DNA from: Nymphaea colorata
Taxonomy: Eukaryota > Streptophyta > Magnoliopsida > Nymphaeales > Nymphaeaceae
Length of the DNA: 64,000 bases
Reading direction: 5' to 3'
Assembly: GCF_008831285.2 (NCBI RefSeq)
Contig: NC_045141.1
Coordinates: forward strand, 13,936,106-14,000,105
The notes beneath the pieces were generated by a model. It did not search any database. It saw only the letters and a program-made list of their open reading frames with translations, and was not told where the DNA came from. A program made the position numbers and the translations under genes. Shown here piece by piece: positions 1 through 11,988 of the stretch (within the stretch, counting starts at the first letter, position 1; the number at the start of each line of letters is the position of its first letter).

Positions 1-410
1 GTGGTGTAGACAAGTGGCGGACTCCAGTCCTCATGTATCTCTGTCATAAGAGGGTGTCACGTTTCGTCGTTTATGATTTTTTTTTTATATAGTTTAATGG
101 GTTTCCTTATTTTCAATTATTTTTATAATTTTTTTATTATATTTTGTAGTCCCTTCTTCTTTTTTTTGAAAAATGAATAGTGCAATCATTTTTGCCTATT
201 GACGACCCTTTGCAGAATTGACAACTGGCCAATTCAATTCAAAATTAAAGCAAAACAATGGTGGTTTATAAGTAAGTGGTAGGGGCAGTTAAGCATCAAA
301 CATCATATCTTTTAATAATAATGAAAAAAAAGGCCAATCCGTGGACCCGGTTGTGGAGCTAGGTGTGGGCAGTTGCCTAATTCGTTTCCAAGAATGAACC
401 AAGACTAGTT

Positions 411-590
411 ATGTGGGTGCACTCAAAGGAGGGGGCTCGCATGGGCTCTGGCTCCACCTAAAAAAAAAATTACTTATGTTATAAAATTTTTGGAAAATAA
501 AATTTTGAATTCTGTCAAAATTTTAAAACTTTAATTCGATCTTTCATCATAAAGAATTTTTATCTTTCCCTCTGCTCAGCCCAAGTTTCT
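411..590. repeat. Dispersed repeat fragment (GGGCTC..GGCTCCACCT family)
   Basis: A short GC-rich head reading like GGCTCCACCT is followed by an A/T-rich body containing TCAAAATTTTAAAACTTTAA. Related bodies recur near 43143-43270 and 45670-45850. The repetition inside one window points to a dispersed transposon family. Ends and target duplications could not be fixed. Confidence 0.4.
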
Positions 591-930
591 TGTTATATGT
601 AACTGCTCCCATGAACTGACCGGCACACTTGAAAAAGAAAGAGAGAAACTTGGTTCCCATATACTACAAGGCGTAATAGTGACCCTTCGGTTGTTCCTTT
701 GTCATTTGCCAATAAATAACTTTCTCCCATCAACATCTTCTGACCAGCAAACTCTAGATGTCCAGATTACAATGGTGGGCATTTTGAATAAATAATGATG
801 AAAGGAAGGGTAGAAGAAATGTCATCCTGCTGTTCCTTATTTGCAAGGAGAGCCCAATGGGAAATGTAAAAAACCAAACCATTAGGTCAAAGACAAAGAC
901 CAAATCACTTGAAATGTGATGTTTACAGTG

Positions 931-1625
931 GTTTTTCTTTTTCTATCTAAACGTATTGATATGATTTTAAGAATAGGTTGATGAAAAAAATATATTAAGT
1001 TGATTATTGTTTGGACTTTAATGACATTTTTTATAATAAGAAAAAAAAGAGAAGGGCTCCCATAGCATCAACATTTTGACAATGAAAAATTCAACATGCT
1101 TAATAAAACAACTTGACTCAGATTATGTTTTATATCAAAATAGTTTTTATAAATATATTAGGATGTTTATATTTTATTTAAAATATATTTTTAATACAAA
1201 ATTAAAGGGTTCAGTTTTTGCCCATGACCTAATGGTATGGTTTCAGGAATTTCTTTCAATGGGAGAGAGAGAGAGAAAGAGATCAAACACCAAGGTCAGG
1301 AATAAAAACCAGACCCTTTCACTTTTATTTTTAATTATTGTTTTTGCAATCTAACTATGTTGATATGTTCTTAAGAATGGGTTGATGAAAAACATATACT
1401 AAGTTGATCATTTTGTTAAACTTTGATGGTATTTTTATAATAATAAAAAATGAGAGGCCCCAATGACAGATAATGAAAAAATCAAGATTTTTCAAACAAG
1501 TTGCATGTTTATATCAAAATAGTCTTTACAAATATATTAAGATGTTTATATTGTATTTAAAATAATTTGTTAAACAAAAAATCAAATGGGTCAGACTTTT
1601 ATTCTTGATCTAAGTGTTTGGTTTT
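931..1625. repeat. Direct duplication, two diverged copies of about 300 bp
   Basis: Copy 1 (about 931-1240) and copy 2 (about 1336-1625) share an ordered series of blocks: TGATATG followed by TTAAGAAT.GGTTGATGAAAAA, a TATTAAG/TACTAAGTTGAT block, then TATATCAAAATAGT and ATATATTA.GATGTTTATATT. The offset is about 404 bases. No long open frame or terminal repeats are seen. Confidence 0.7.
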
Positions 1626-1931
1626 ACCAAAGTACATATATGCACACACAATTTCATGTACTTTTTGGTTGAGAATGGTCATGGCAACGAAAGGGTCAGA
1701 AACAACGTCTTTAGTGCTTTTATATATATATATATATATATAACCGGAACAAGTGCGTGGAGCCCGGCGACTTTCTGTCAATATTTAACTAGCTACGGCT
1801 ACCTAACCCTAGTTTGTTTATTAAAAAATAAATTTATAACAAAATAGGTGCACCTGGTTTACCTTCCTTCCTGTACTTCAAGCTCCAAAATATCATTCGA
1901 AAACAACTGGCCGTTGTTTATTGACTTAGAG

Positions 1932-1934
<3 letters not shown>

Positions 1935-1966
<32 letters not shown>
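1935..1966. repeat. (TA)n microsatellite
   Basis: An uninterrupted alternating T/A tract of about 32 bases. Confidence 0.9.
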
Positions 1967-3077
1967 TGCAGCTATCTGGTGGAGGGCAAAGTTAAAATAA
2001 CAATTTTCCATGCTTCTTTGTGAATAAGAAACAAAGTTTAATCACAACTTGGGGTCAGACATGCGTCTCTGTATTAACCAAATCCGCACATTTCGGGTTT
2101 GTTACAAATTAGATCCAAATCGATTCCGTGCAAATCTTCACTGCCATTACATAGATTTTATTTTCTCTTTGTTAATATAAGTTATGGAAGGAATAATTTC
2201 TTAGATTCGTTAACAAGAAACTTTTTAACTAGCTCTTGCAATAATTCCAAAGTAAGTGCTTTTGCACTTCTGACAAAAGAGCAGCCAAGATCTCCATTAT
2301 TGAAAGAGCCACTGTCCTTGTCGTGGATATAAATATGTTTGCACCTTCTTCCAACGAATATGTACTTACAGAAAATGACCTTAATATTTCTATTTTTCTG
2401 CGATGCATGCTTTTTTCTCTTGTTCTTTGGTTGGAATTATTAAAAACTCAGATATTTTTCCAATTTGGTGGTGGGCGCAAGGATCGGGTGCACATTATTA
2501 GCGTGTAACTCTCTTTTCGAAAAAACATATCAATGGATGAAAGAGAAGAAGGAGGGAGAGTGTCGGTGATTGGCGTTGCATTAATTTGCTTATATCTCTT
2601 TCTCCTTTGGAAAGGTGGCCTTTGATTTCATTTACCTTTCCTTTTTTTATCTTTTTCGTTTTTTTTTCCTTTTATTTCTGCTTTTTAAGGGAGATATAGG
2701 GAGAGATTACGTCCATGTCAGTTGATCAGTTGGTCTCTGCAAATATGTAAAAGGGAATGATGGACATTCATAGATCTGTTGTCAGGTACCCAATGGCCGT
2801 TTTTTGGCTGTGAAAATAAGAATAGCAAAGAAGGGGAGAGAGAGGTGCATTCCTAACGCACCACCCAAAACCGGTTGGTTTTTTTGCCTGAAGCGTCACC
2901 TACCAACCTCCCCACTTCTCCTCTTCCTCCCGTCTTCAACAATTCAACTATGGGAATCATGATATCGTGAGTAGAAGAGGGGAGGGACGAGGAAGAAGAA
3001 GCAACCATTTCCTGTACTGATAAACGGCGCGGGATCTATCATCTCCCATTCTCTGTTTTTGTCTATATCTCTCGTAT

Positions 3078-6000
3078 ATGCAACGAATGGACAAGATGGG
3101 TTTGCTCAGAATCCGGCATTTGTTTGAAGTTCTTTCTTTCCTGTTGCTGTTCTTTCTCCCCACCCTTTCTTTCCATGTCGAGCCATTCCCTTTACCAGGT
3201 AATTTACGTTGTTAGGGAATGGTTTTTCTTCTTCCCGACTTTCGTCCAGGATGGAGGTTCGTCTCATTGGCTTGTTGTTTGCGCGTTGCAGAGGGTGTGA
3301 CCGTCAGCTTCGGTCTTCCACATGGAAGGATGGTGGCGGAGGTTGCGAGTTCTCCGCAAGGGGCTGTTGCGGAAAATAGCTCCTTCGTCCTGGCTGCGAA
3401 TCGGACGTACAGGAAGGACCCTCTCAACGGCTTCAACCGCTACACCGGCGGGTGGAACATTACCAACGTTGAATATTGGGCCGTCCGTTCTCTCTCTCTC
3501 TCTCTCTCTCTCTGAATTTCAGTGTCCTCATTGTTCTACTCGTTGGTTTTGATTTTTCTGAAATCTTTGTAGTCGGTTGGTTTTACGGCCGCGCCGCTCT
3601 TCGTCATCGCTGCTGCATGGTTCGTGTTCTTCGGCCTGACCCTGTTCTTCATCTGTTGCTGCTACTGTTGTTGCTCCCACCGCAGGCCGGGCTATCCTTA
3701 TTCCCGGGTGGCCTATGCTCTCTCCCTGATCTTCCTCATCTTTTTCACCGTTGCTGCAATGTACAGTCATTCTAACTTCCGAATTTTCCTTTTCTTTCAT
3801 TTTATTCTTGGCTTTCAATTGATTTTCCTTTTTTATTTTTTCGGCTCGTTAGTGTGGGCTGCGTCGTGTTGTACAACGGCCAGGGGAAATTTCATAGCAG
3901 TACAACAAACACTTTGAAATACGTTGTTGGTCAGGCCGATCTCACAGTCAGCAATCTTAGGAATTTTTCCACTTACCTGGCTGCTGCCAAGAGTATCGGC
4001 GTCGACCAGATCTTTCTTCCTGCTGATGACCAGGCGAAGATAGACATTATACAGATGAAGCTTAATGCCACGGCTAATGAGCTGGGAAACCAGACAGCCA
4101 AGAATTCTGATGATATCCAGGGACTGCTTGACTCTGTGTAAGCACCAAGATTCCTTCTCTATTCCTCTGTTTTCTGATCGACTTAATTTGGTTGTTCTTA
4201 TTATGTCGTTTCTTCTGGAATGCAGGCGGCTGGATTTAATCATTGTTGCGGCTGTGATGCTCTTCTTGGTGTTTCTAGGATTTGGTATTAGTTCGCCTCC
4301 TTCTTATAATTAAAGAACTATTTGTGCACTTGTGTTATACCTATATGCTAATGCATTATCCTCTTCTTTTTCTCCTTTTTTGTTGTAGTATTCTCTATAT
4401 TCGGGTTGCAAGTTCTCGTCTACGTGTGAGTGCTTATTTTTTCTTGGCTCAATCCAATGCTTATTTTTTTATCTTTTCTTAAATGTTTATTTTTGTGTGA
4501 AGGAATAAACTCCTTTTCTAATGGTTTGATGAGGACTTTGGTTGATGCAGCTTGGTAATTATTGGTTGGCTACTTGTTACCGGCACATTTATCTTATGTG
4601 GTGTATTTCTTCTGCTCAACAAGTAAGAGTCTGATACCAACCTTTCTTAGGTCGTTGTTTATCTCAAATGTTATATTGAGTTATAGCTATCTCGTCTTTT
4701 GTAATTAATTTCATAATCTGGGGGATGCTTTGCTAATCCTAATTTCTGATTGTCAAATGATTACTCATGTGCCAGTGATCAGCTTCTAGTATTCCTCAAG
4801 CCTAAATTCTTTTCTATGAACTTTATCTGTGCTTCATTGATGAGTTTGCTTTATGCTATGCTAGATTAAAGAACAAACCACGAGTTGCTTTTGCGTTCAT
4901 TCTTTGTGGATCTTTGTGACTTATCTACATAATAAAAGTATCTTTTCTCTTTGGATGTCTGTATATATTGTATGTATATGTGTTTGTGTTTCCTCTTGTT
5001 TGACTGCTGAACTAATTGGTAGAAAAGTTCTGATAGCATGTCCTCAGTTTCCACATTCAAATAGTAGTTTCTTCCAGTTTCTTAATCTTCAAATGCCCAT
5101 TCATCACCCATTTTCCAGCACGTCTGCTCAGGGACCTGCTTCAAAACTATGAGTTTCCTCACATCATAGGAGATATGTAACTCTAAGATCAACCTGGAAG
5201 GAAATTTCTTAATGCTAATGACTGCTCTTTATAACAATCCCAGTTTAAGCAAGAAGATGGAGGAGTTTACAATTAGATTCCAGCTAAGTTCCTGAATAAC
5301 CACTCAGCATTCTCTATCTTTGTTCTGGACAAGGCTGTTCAACTTTTCTATTATTTAAATTTGGTGTAATGGAAATAATATGTATGAGACCGATGTTGTT
5401 CTCAGAAAAACATGGTAACGTTAGGGTATGAGGAAGTTCACTGTAAATATCGTGTCAGAAGAATGTTAAGATAAAGGGAAGTTCAAATGGGATCTGATGA
5501 TTCATCTAAACACGAAATAAGAGCTTCTAAAGTTGCCCAAATGTGAAGAAACAAACATTATGAACCTACGGAGAGAGAGAGAGAGAGAGAGACCTGTAAG
5601 CAAGCTGTGGCATAGAAAATCAGAAAGTCAAGGGCCACCTGGGAGAGCTTCATCAGGTTAGAGGATGAGGGGTTTGTCCGTTTGCCAAAAGCTTCAAATA
5701 TTTCTTAGCCAAAATATATTTGTAAGTGGCCAATTTGGTTAATGGTTATTTGTTAGTGGGCGGAGTAAGGTTGTCCTATTATTTTTTTGAGTTACTTGGT
5801 ATGAAATGTATTGTAGAATGTACATACTTACAGAACAAGAAACTAAAGGAATAATTTCAGGTTATAAGTTTCTTTGTTTTCGTAGCATGAAATGGAACTT
5901 GATAACAAGCTTCCTCCCATGTGGTGGATGACCTATTTTTTGCTGAGGCTATTCCCTAAAAGTTCAGGAAATTCATGGTTTAGGCAGAACTCGAACTGTA

Positions 6001-7388
6001 ATGATTTTATAAGCAAAGCAACATCTGTGAAGTTTTTCAATGTCTAACAAACTATGGGTCTTTAGGCTTACTTAAGTTCACAAGATTTGTAATGTTGTAT
6101 GTATAATGTACATAAACTATTCCATAAACTCGTTTATTAATGGTAGTGCCTTAAGTTTCATAAATACTCCATTTATTTATTGCTCTTGAATATCTTTTTC
6201 TGCTCTTTTATGTTGTTGAAAGACTGGTTTGTTTAACAAAAACGTTAATTGTTGTTGATCGTGCTATTCATTCTTAAAAGTTCCTAGTGAGATTCATTAA
6301 TTTTTCACTTATCAGCATTTCATGTGAAATTCTGTATATGGCCAAAAAATTTCCCAAACAGCTTTCTACTTTGTTTCCTTATTTGTAAAGTTTATGAGAA
6401 TTTGGAAATTCTGTTCCCTTATTTTGGTTTCAGTACTGTTTCTGAATTCCAGAAATAGCAACCATGGTCTTAAATCAACCATGAATAGTGAACTGCTTGT
6501 TCTTCTCAGAATTCTGTTATATTTCCTTGTTTATCTTTTGGTTGAAAAATTGTTTCTCTTTTGTTTCTAGTGTATACACACTTTTTGAAGATAAATGTCA
6601 TTTGAAGCTTCTTGTTTGTCAAACTTGCAGTGTTGTGTCAGATGCTTGTGTTGCAATGAATGAGTGGGTTGCGCACCCCACTGCAAAGACTGCACTGGAT
6701 CATATACTTCCTTGTGTGGATGTTGCAACTGCCAATGAATCCTTGTACCAAAGCCGGAGAGTCACATATCAAATGGTTAATCTTCTCAATCAGGTCGTTA
6801 TGAACGTCAGCAATAAGAATTTTCCACCTGCCCTTGCTCCACTTTACTTTAACCAGTCTGGACCTTTGATGCCTGCTCTCTGCAATCCTTTCGCTTCTGA
6901 CTTGTCTACTAGACAGTGCCAAGCTGGTGAAGTGGACTTTAACAATGCTACACAGGTAAATTGACCATCAACATCAATGAATTGGATGTGAATAACTTGT
7001 TCGCCAATGAGAACGTTCTTCTGACTGACCACTCAATGTCTAGGTTTGGCGAGGATACATGTGTCAAGTTTCATCCTCAGGGATATGCACTACTGTTGGT
7101 CGAGTTACGCCATCCATCTATAGCCAGATGACTGCGGCTGTCAATGTGAGCTATGGTCTGTACCAATATGGTCCATTCCTGGTGAATCTAGAAGATTGTA
7201 CTTTTGTGCGTGATACATTTTCTACAATCGGTACCACTGAGTGCCCTGGTCTGCGCAAATACAGCAAATGGGTATATATTGGCTTGGTCATGGTCTCAGC
7301 TGCTGTTATGTTTTCTTTGATCTTTTGGGTTATATATGCTCGAGAGAGGCGGCACAGGAAGTACAGTAAATTGCCATTGCAATACTAG
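3078..7388 (+). CDS. Plant tweety-like multi-pass membrane protein (At2g12400-type)
   Basis: Nine exons join in frame to 540 residues: 3078-3198, 3292-3482, 3573-3760, 3853-4137, 4226-4284, 4389-4425, 4551-4622, 6631-6955 and 7044-7388. Every junction is GT..AG and the summed length (1623 nt) is divisible by three. The start at 3078 gives an N-terminal hydrophobic signal peptide (residues about 1-30). The luminal block contains NGFNRYTGGWNITN. It is followed by transmembrane segments near 105-137 (ending in a Cys cluster, FFICCCYCCC), 148-173, 262-293 and 295-317, a large N-glycosylation-rich loop, and a last segment near 502-523 with a basic tail. This matches the plant family related to animal tweety proteins, annotated only as plasma-membrane or transmembrane proteins; its function is not established. 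Intron 7 is about 2.0 kb. A later ATG at 3087 is possible. The family call is from memory of its motifs. Confidence 0.9.
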
Positions 7389-7424
7389 ATGTATCAAGTG
7401 CTACAGCAGAACAAAGCTTTTACT

Positions 7425-7623
7425 GGGATGTTTGGTTTGGGGATGACGCCTGAGGAGATGTGCATACACAAGCCTCATTGTGCTTCCTGTGTAGTTTGGT
7501 GTTGGAGGCTTTGTACTTTTAATCATTGGGATGGTTGGTTTGGGGATGAGGCCTGAGGAGATGTGCATACACAAGCCTCATTGTGCTTCCTGTGTAGTTT
7601 GGTGTTGGAAGCTTTGTATTTTA
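7425..7623. repeat. Tandem duplication in the 3' untranslated region
   Basis: Two nearly identical copies of about 96 bases (7425-7520 and 7528-7623, period 103) begin with GGGATG..TGGTTTGGGGATGA and end in GCTTTGTA.TTT. They start 37 bases after the stop codon of the tweety-like gene, so they are probably transcribed as its 3' UTR. Only a few differences are seen, so the duplication is recent. Confidence 0.9.
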
Positions 7624-8776
7624 CATGATATTTTTCTCCTTTCAATGGGCTGCACAATGTGAAAGTTATCTTGTATTTGGCAACCATGGTTTGTGTTATT
7701 CTGACGTGCACTATAATTACTAAATGCCGTAGATCTGCTACAAAATGAATCATGCAAAACAGAAGAGAATAAAAAGCATATGAACCAAGGAACAGGATGA
7801 AAGATGGCGCAGTCAAATCAATTGCACTGCTGGCATGTATCCAAAGGGTGGGCCATTTCATAACTGACATGTCCACAGCTTCCATAAGGCAAAAGCTTCC
7901 TGCAGGATAGGCACTGTTCATCATGAAGCAGTCTGTCAAGTCCTGAGGATGGTAAGGCGAGATCGAAAAAAATGTACAGAACAATATTGTTGGCTGTGGG
8001 ATTTAATGTTCAAAACAATTATGCAAGTTCTTGTGCATAAGGAAAGAGTGTATCCTATCCTCTTATTAGCAGAATCAGCATGCTCACAAGAAACCAAGCA
8101 GAAAAACTTTCAAAAACGAATGTGATGAACCTACAAGACATGCCTGACTTAGTCGGCATATTAGCCCTTTTCCAACTCATCTCCCTTCCCTTCACAATGC
8201 ATAAGAAGCATTCCAGTAGTTAGCCACACACTAATAAATTTGTCCGGTCGTTGATCTGAGTGTAAGGACCCAGAATTGCGGAGTTCAACCTGTCCTGTAT
8301 AATAAGTTTCCCCAACCTCCATTGAAAGCTTCCCAACTGGAAAATTGAGATGCTGTTACAGAGAGAGATTGGACTTGGCGATTTGCCATACTTCTACAAA
8401 GTTTTTTCCAAGGGAGCTGATACATAGGTGTTTTATAAGATAGCGCTTTTATGACACAGATTTCAAATGTAGGACTACTTTATAATATGTTCAACGAAGT
8501 AGACTCTATTTTCATGTTCCAACAAAGCAAACAAGAAACTGGAGAACAACAAGTGTCATTCCTTCTCGTCAAAGACAAACAATGAAAACTTGCAATGGCA
8601 TTTGATTAATCACCTCGGGTCGTACATGATTTCACGAACTTCATGTTCTGAATACATGAGTTTAGGATCCTTAGCTTCAAGCATGCTATAGTGATGGTGC
8701 AAGCAATGAGGGAGATACCGAAGAGGCCGAAACCCTTTTCCTTTCTCGTACCCCTAGGTAGGGAGTCATACTTACA

Positions 8777-9170
8777 GTCGTCGACTAGAGTGCGGTGCGG
8801 TGTATCTACCGTTACAATCCAAAAAAGTAACACTCATGGAATTTGAACTGATGACTGATATTTTTTGCACATTAGGACGATTTTTCTTTTTGGGCATGTT
8901 TGGTAGGGAGCAGTTGTATACTAGATTGCAATATGTCTACCATTTGCGATCCAAAAACATAACACTCGTGAAATTTGAACTGATGACTGATATTTTTTGG
9001 ACATTAGGAAGATTTTTCTTTTTGGGCATGTTTGGGTTATAAAGTCGTCAACTAGAGTGCGGTATATCAACCGTTTGCGATCCAAAAAAGTAACACTCGT
9101 GAAATTTGAACTGAGGATTGATATCTTTTGGACATTAGGACTTTTTTTCTTTTTGGGCATGTTTGTTTTC
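8777..9170. repeat. Three imperfect tandem copies of a ~130-bp unit
   Basis: The units (about 8777-8906, 8911-9035 and 9042-9170) each run from a GTCGTC.ACTAGAGTGCGGT-like head through CGATCCAAAAA.TAACACTC and AATTTGAACTGA to TTTTTCTTTTTGGGCATGTTTG. The weak open frames across them arise from the repetition. The function is unknown. Confidence 0.85.
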
Positions 9171-9189
9171 CCATCCCAAGGGATCTGAA

Positions 9190-11159
9190 ATCAGCATTTT
9201 GTGGGGCAGGATTCGCTGTTTAAATTACAAACAATTGATTTCCGCAATAAGTAGAAACGTCATTCCTCACCCAAAAGATCAGTGGATCTAGCATCCACGA
9301 CGACATTTTCGGTTAACAAACACTACCTAACTCAGTGTCAGACAACAATAAGAATTTTTTTTTTTTTGGCTGAACAAAAATTGAGGGTTAGGAACTTAGG
9401 ATCAATATAATTTGCACTAAAAAAACCCAATTCTGTAGCAAGCAGTTAACCTAACCCATGTCGTATCTTGACTACAGTTTAGTTTTAGAAAAAGGACCCA
9501 TATGCACTAATCCAACAAGAGATAGGGACAATCTTTACAATTATTTCAAACAAAGAGTATCTTGCAATATATTCTCTACAAGGGTCCCATTTGCCAAAAA
9601 GTTGATGAAGAGAAAAGACCTTTTCCAAGAGAGAGAAAAAAAATATCATATAAATGGTTTTCTTCATTTAAACTTTAAGATACAAATCAGGGGGCTGAGA
9701 TGGGGAGAGGTTGTGAAGAGGGTACCGCACTTGGCTTGACGTGCTTACCTCTATATACAGTCTTCAGTTCCCACCTTGACATGTCTAAAAACACGGGTAG
9801 AAGATATGTCATTTCAGGGATATGTTGTCCTTGACAACTCTTTTCCATTCCCATTTTTGTCTTTGTAAAGGTTCACTCTCATGATTACAAGTTATAAGCG
9901 CTCACTCCTAAACATGTGATCTTATACGTGTTTGATTGGTGAACGACCGTGCTCTTATTAGGATATACTTTCACCCCAAAATCGGGTGAAGAAAGTTGGA
10001 GCTTTGCTTCCTTCCCTGAATTTTTAAGATTAAGAAGTGAAACAGAGGTATAGAGACTTTTTTTACCAGGTGCTTCATGTTTGATTGTGTATGGCGAGGA
10101 TATATTTTCGCTTGAAGATTCTCACTACATGAAAAATTTGGATTTCTACCCAGTTTTAATATGTTTTTAGTCGTCCTCCATCTCATCCCTGCTAATTTTA
10201 AGAGGACGCAAAGGTGAACAGATTTGAAATGCAATCGGACAAACATATGGACCGGCTGTGGAAATCAGCTCATCGATCAAGTCAATTGATTAATCTATAC
10301 CACCTTTGAATTCTTGGCAGTATGTTCCCCTCTTTAACTGGAAGACGATCTCCTTGTATTTGAAGTTCTATTCTTAAGTTGGCACTTGTTCGAAAAAATC
10401 ATACTTGTTTATTGTTCAAAGCATAACGTGTAAATGAATTCACCATGACCAATTTCCTGCCTATCGATCTTTATACATTTTCTTACCAATTCATGCGTAT
10501 CTACCGTTCAATCAGAACTTATAAATGAATTCACCAGATCTTCATACTTTTTTCTAACCAAAATCTGATCTTTTTATGTTAAATTTTTTTGTTGCTGCCC
10601 ATCATTTACGCTTATTAGAAAATCATATAGATTTTCATCAACTATCAAATAGTTTGAACATTAATCATCTGCATCATCTGATTTAACAACTGGGTGCTCT
10701 GCCACCCTTTGTTAATCTTCGAAGTTCGAACCAAACAAGGCGCAGCAGGGCTGACATTTTTCCCTCAACTTCAAGAAAAATTAAAACAGAAAGATCGGAA
10801 AAAAAATTGGTCAATTCTGCATTATCAAAGTCCAATTAAGAGCACTTAGCAATTGAGAGAGAGAGTGAGGGAGACGAAGATGAAAGGAGGCAGAGGCCAG
10901 CACGAGCCCATCACGCCCTCTGCTTCTGCAACAAGGAGGAGAAATGGTGCATCAACTCATAGTTGCCCGTCCTGGCTCGTTCAGGTGCAGCCTTGACACG
11001 ATTACTGCAGCGCTCGGTCTTCTTCCTCCTCCTCCATGACCATCCCACAACGTATTAATACTATTGCTCCCAAGAATGGAAGGTCCTGTTTGATCAGGAG
11101 GCCTTTGCTCATTTCTTACACCATACGACCCTCAAGGCTTGACCTTCTAACAGCAGCAA
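9190..11159. other. Gene-free stretch with a GA-rich, leader-like end
   Basis: No recognisable gene or element occurs from 9190 to about 10850. From 10855 the base composition changes: a GAGAGAGAGAGTGAGGGAG stretch leads to an ATG at 10880 with a 37-codon frame and then CT-rich sequence. This looks like a 5' UTR and small exon, but no known protein is recognised. The outer copia element begins right after it. Confidence 0.4.
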
Positions 11160-11164
11160 AGTTT

Positions 11165-11242
11165 TGTTATTCTCTCATTAAGGAAGAAGGCGGAACCAGC
11201 GAGCGAAGATCTCTGTTGATGAGGCAGAATCAGCGAAGATCT
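11165..11242 (+). repeat. Copia-2 5' LTR, left part
   Basis: Begins TGTTATTCTC like the 3' LTR at 21565. After about 51 bases it contains about 30 bases absent from the 3' LTR, a partial local copy of GCGAAGATCT-type sequence. The LTR is then interrupted by Copia-1 at a GATCT target site and resumes at 16587. Confidence 0.9.
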
Positions 11243-11695
11243 TGATAACGCAGCACCAAATCTGACAGTTCACAATTCCACCAAATCAGGCGTGACCATT
11301 GAATCAGCCTCAACGGCTCATCACTCCAACAAATCAGGCGCCATCAATTTAGAAGGAAATCAAATCCAACGACAGACTCTAGCAACGGCTCATCATTCAC
11401 GCAAATCAGGAGAAATCAAAATGGCAACAAATCAAAATAGACAAGCAACAAAAACGCAGCAGGATGATGACAGTTTCTCTTGTTTGAAACCAAAGTCAAG
11501 GAGGCGCAAATTAAGGATACACGTTGTAAATCGATGAGAATTGTTGAGACAAATTCAAATTCAAAATCATCAATACCGTGTATAAAATAGTGATTAACAA
11601 AGGAAATCAGATCATGAAAGAATTGACGACTGAGTGGTGGAGTAGGATTTTTCCAAACCACCTTAATTTTTGAGTCTTCTTCTTCTTCTTTATCA
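11243..11695 (+). repeat. Copia-1 5' LTR
   Basis: 453 bases, TGATAACGCA.. to ..TTTATCA. It aligns end to end with 16121-16581. By eye there are roughly thirty differences, mostly transitions, plus a small insertion in the 3' copy. I see no strong TATA box. Confidence 0.93.
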
Positions 11696-11696
11696 T

Positions 11697-11707
11697 TGTA
11701 TCGGAGC
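11697..11707 (+). other. Copia-1 primer-binding site (degenerate)
   Basis: TGTATCGGAGC immediately follows the 5' LTR. It differs at two positions from TGGTATCAGAGC-type sites, which are complementary to initiator methionine tRNA and typical of copia elements. Confidence 0.7.
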
Positions 11708-11988
11708 TGTAAAAGCTTTCACCGGCAGACTGGTTGTGTATTTGCGAGAAGCAGGCCTTTTACAAGTTCCGTCGTTGCTATCGAAGAAGGTAGCCCCGTC
11801 CAAACTCGCCTGAGAGGGCATTCCAGGCATTACGTTCTCTGGGGCGCGTTTTGACTGGAGGTGATTCAAAGGTCGAGCTAGGTGGTGTTGGATTCGGCCA
11901 AGAGTTTAGTATTTTTGGACAAATTTTCAGATTTTTTGGACAATCCTGTAAAGAGATACAGAATTTACAAGTGCCGCAGGTCTTCAAC

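Larger units (their letters stand above)
1..3077. other. Intergenic region upstream of the first gene
   Basis: No protein-coding gene is recognised here. The stretch is A/T-rich, with poly-A and poly-T runs, a dispersed repeat fragment near 411-590, a direct duplication at 931-1625 and a (TA)n tract at 1935-1966. The last 300 bases, rich in C and T, are probably the promoter and leader of the gene starting at 3078. Confidence 0.6.

Noticed and set aside
3476-3775. Continuous open frame through the CT repeat at 3486-3513
   Set aside because: It reads through intron 2 of the tweety-like gene; the correct frame leaves the exon at 3482 and re-enters at 3573.
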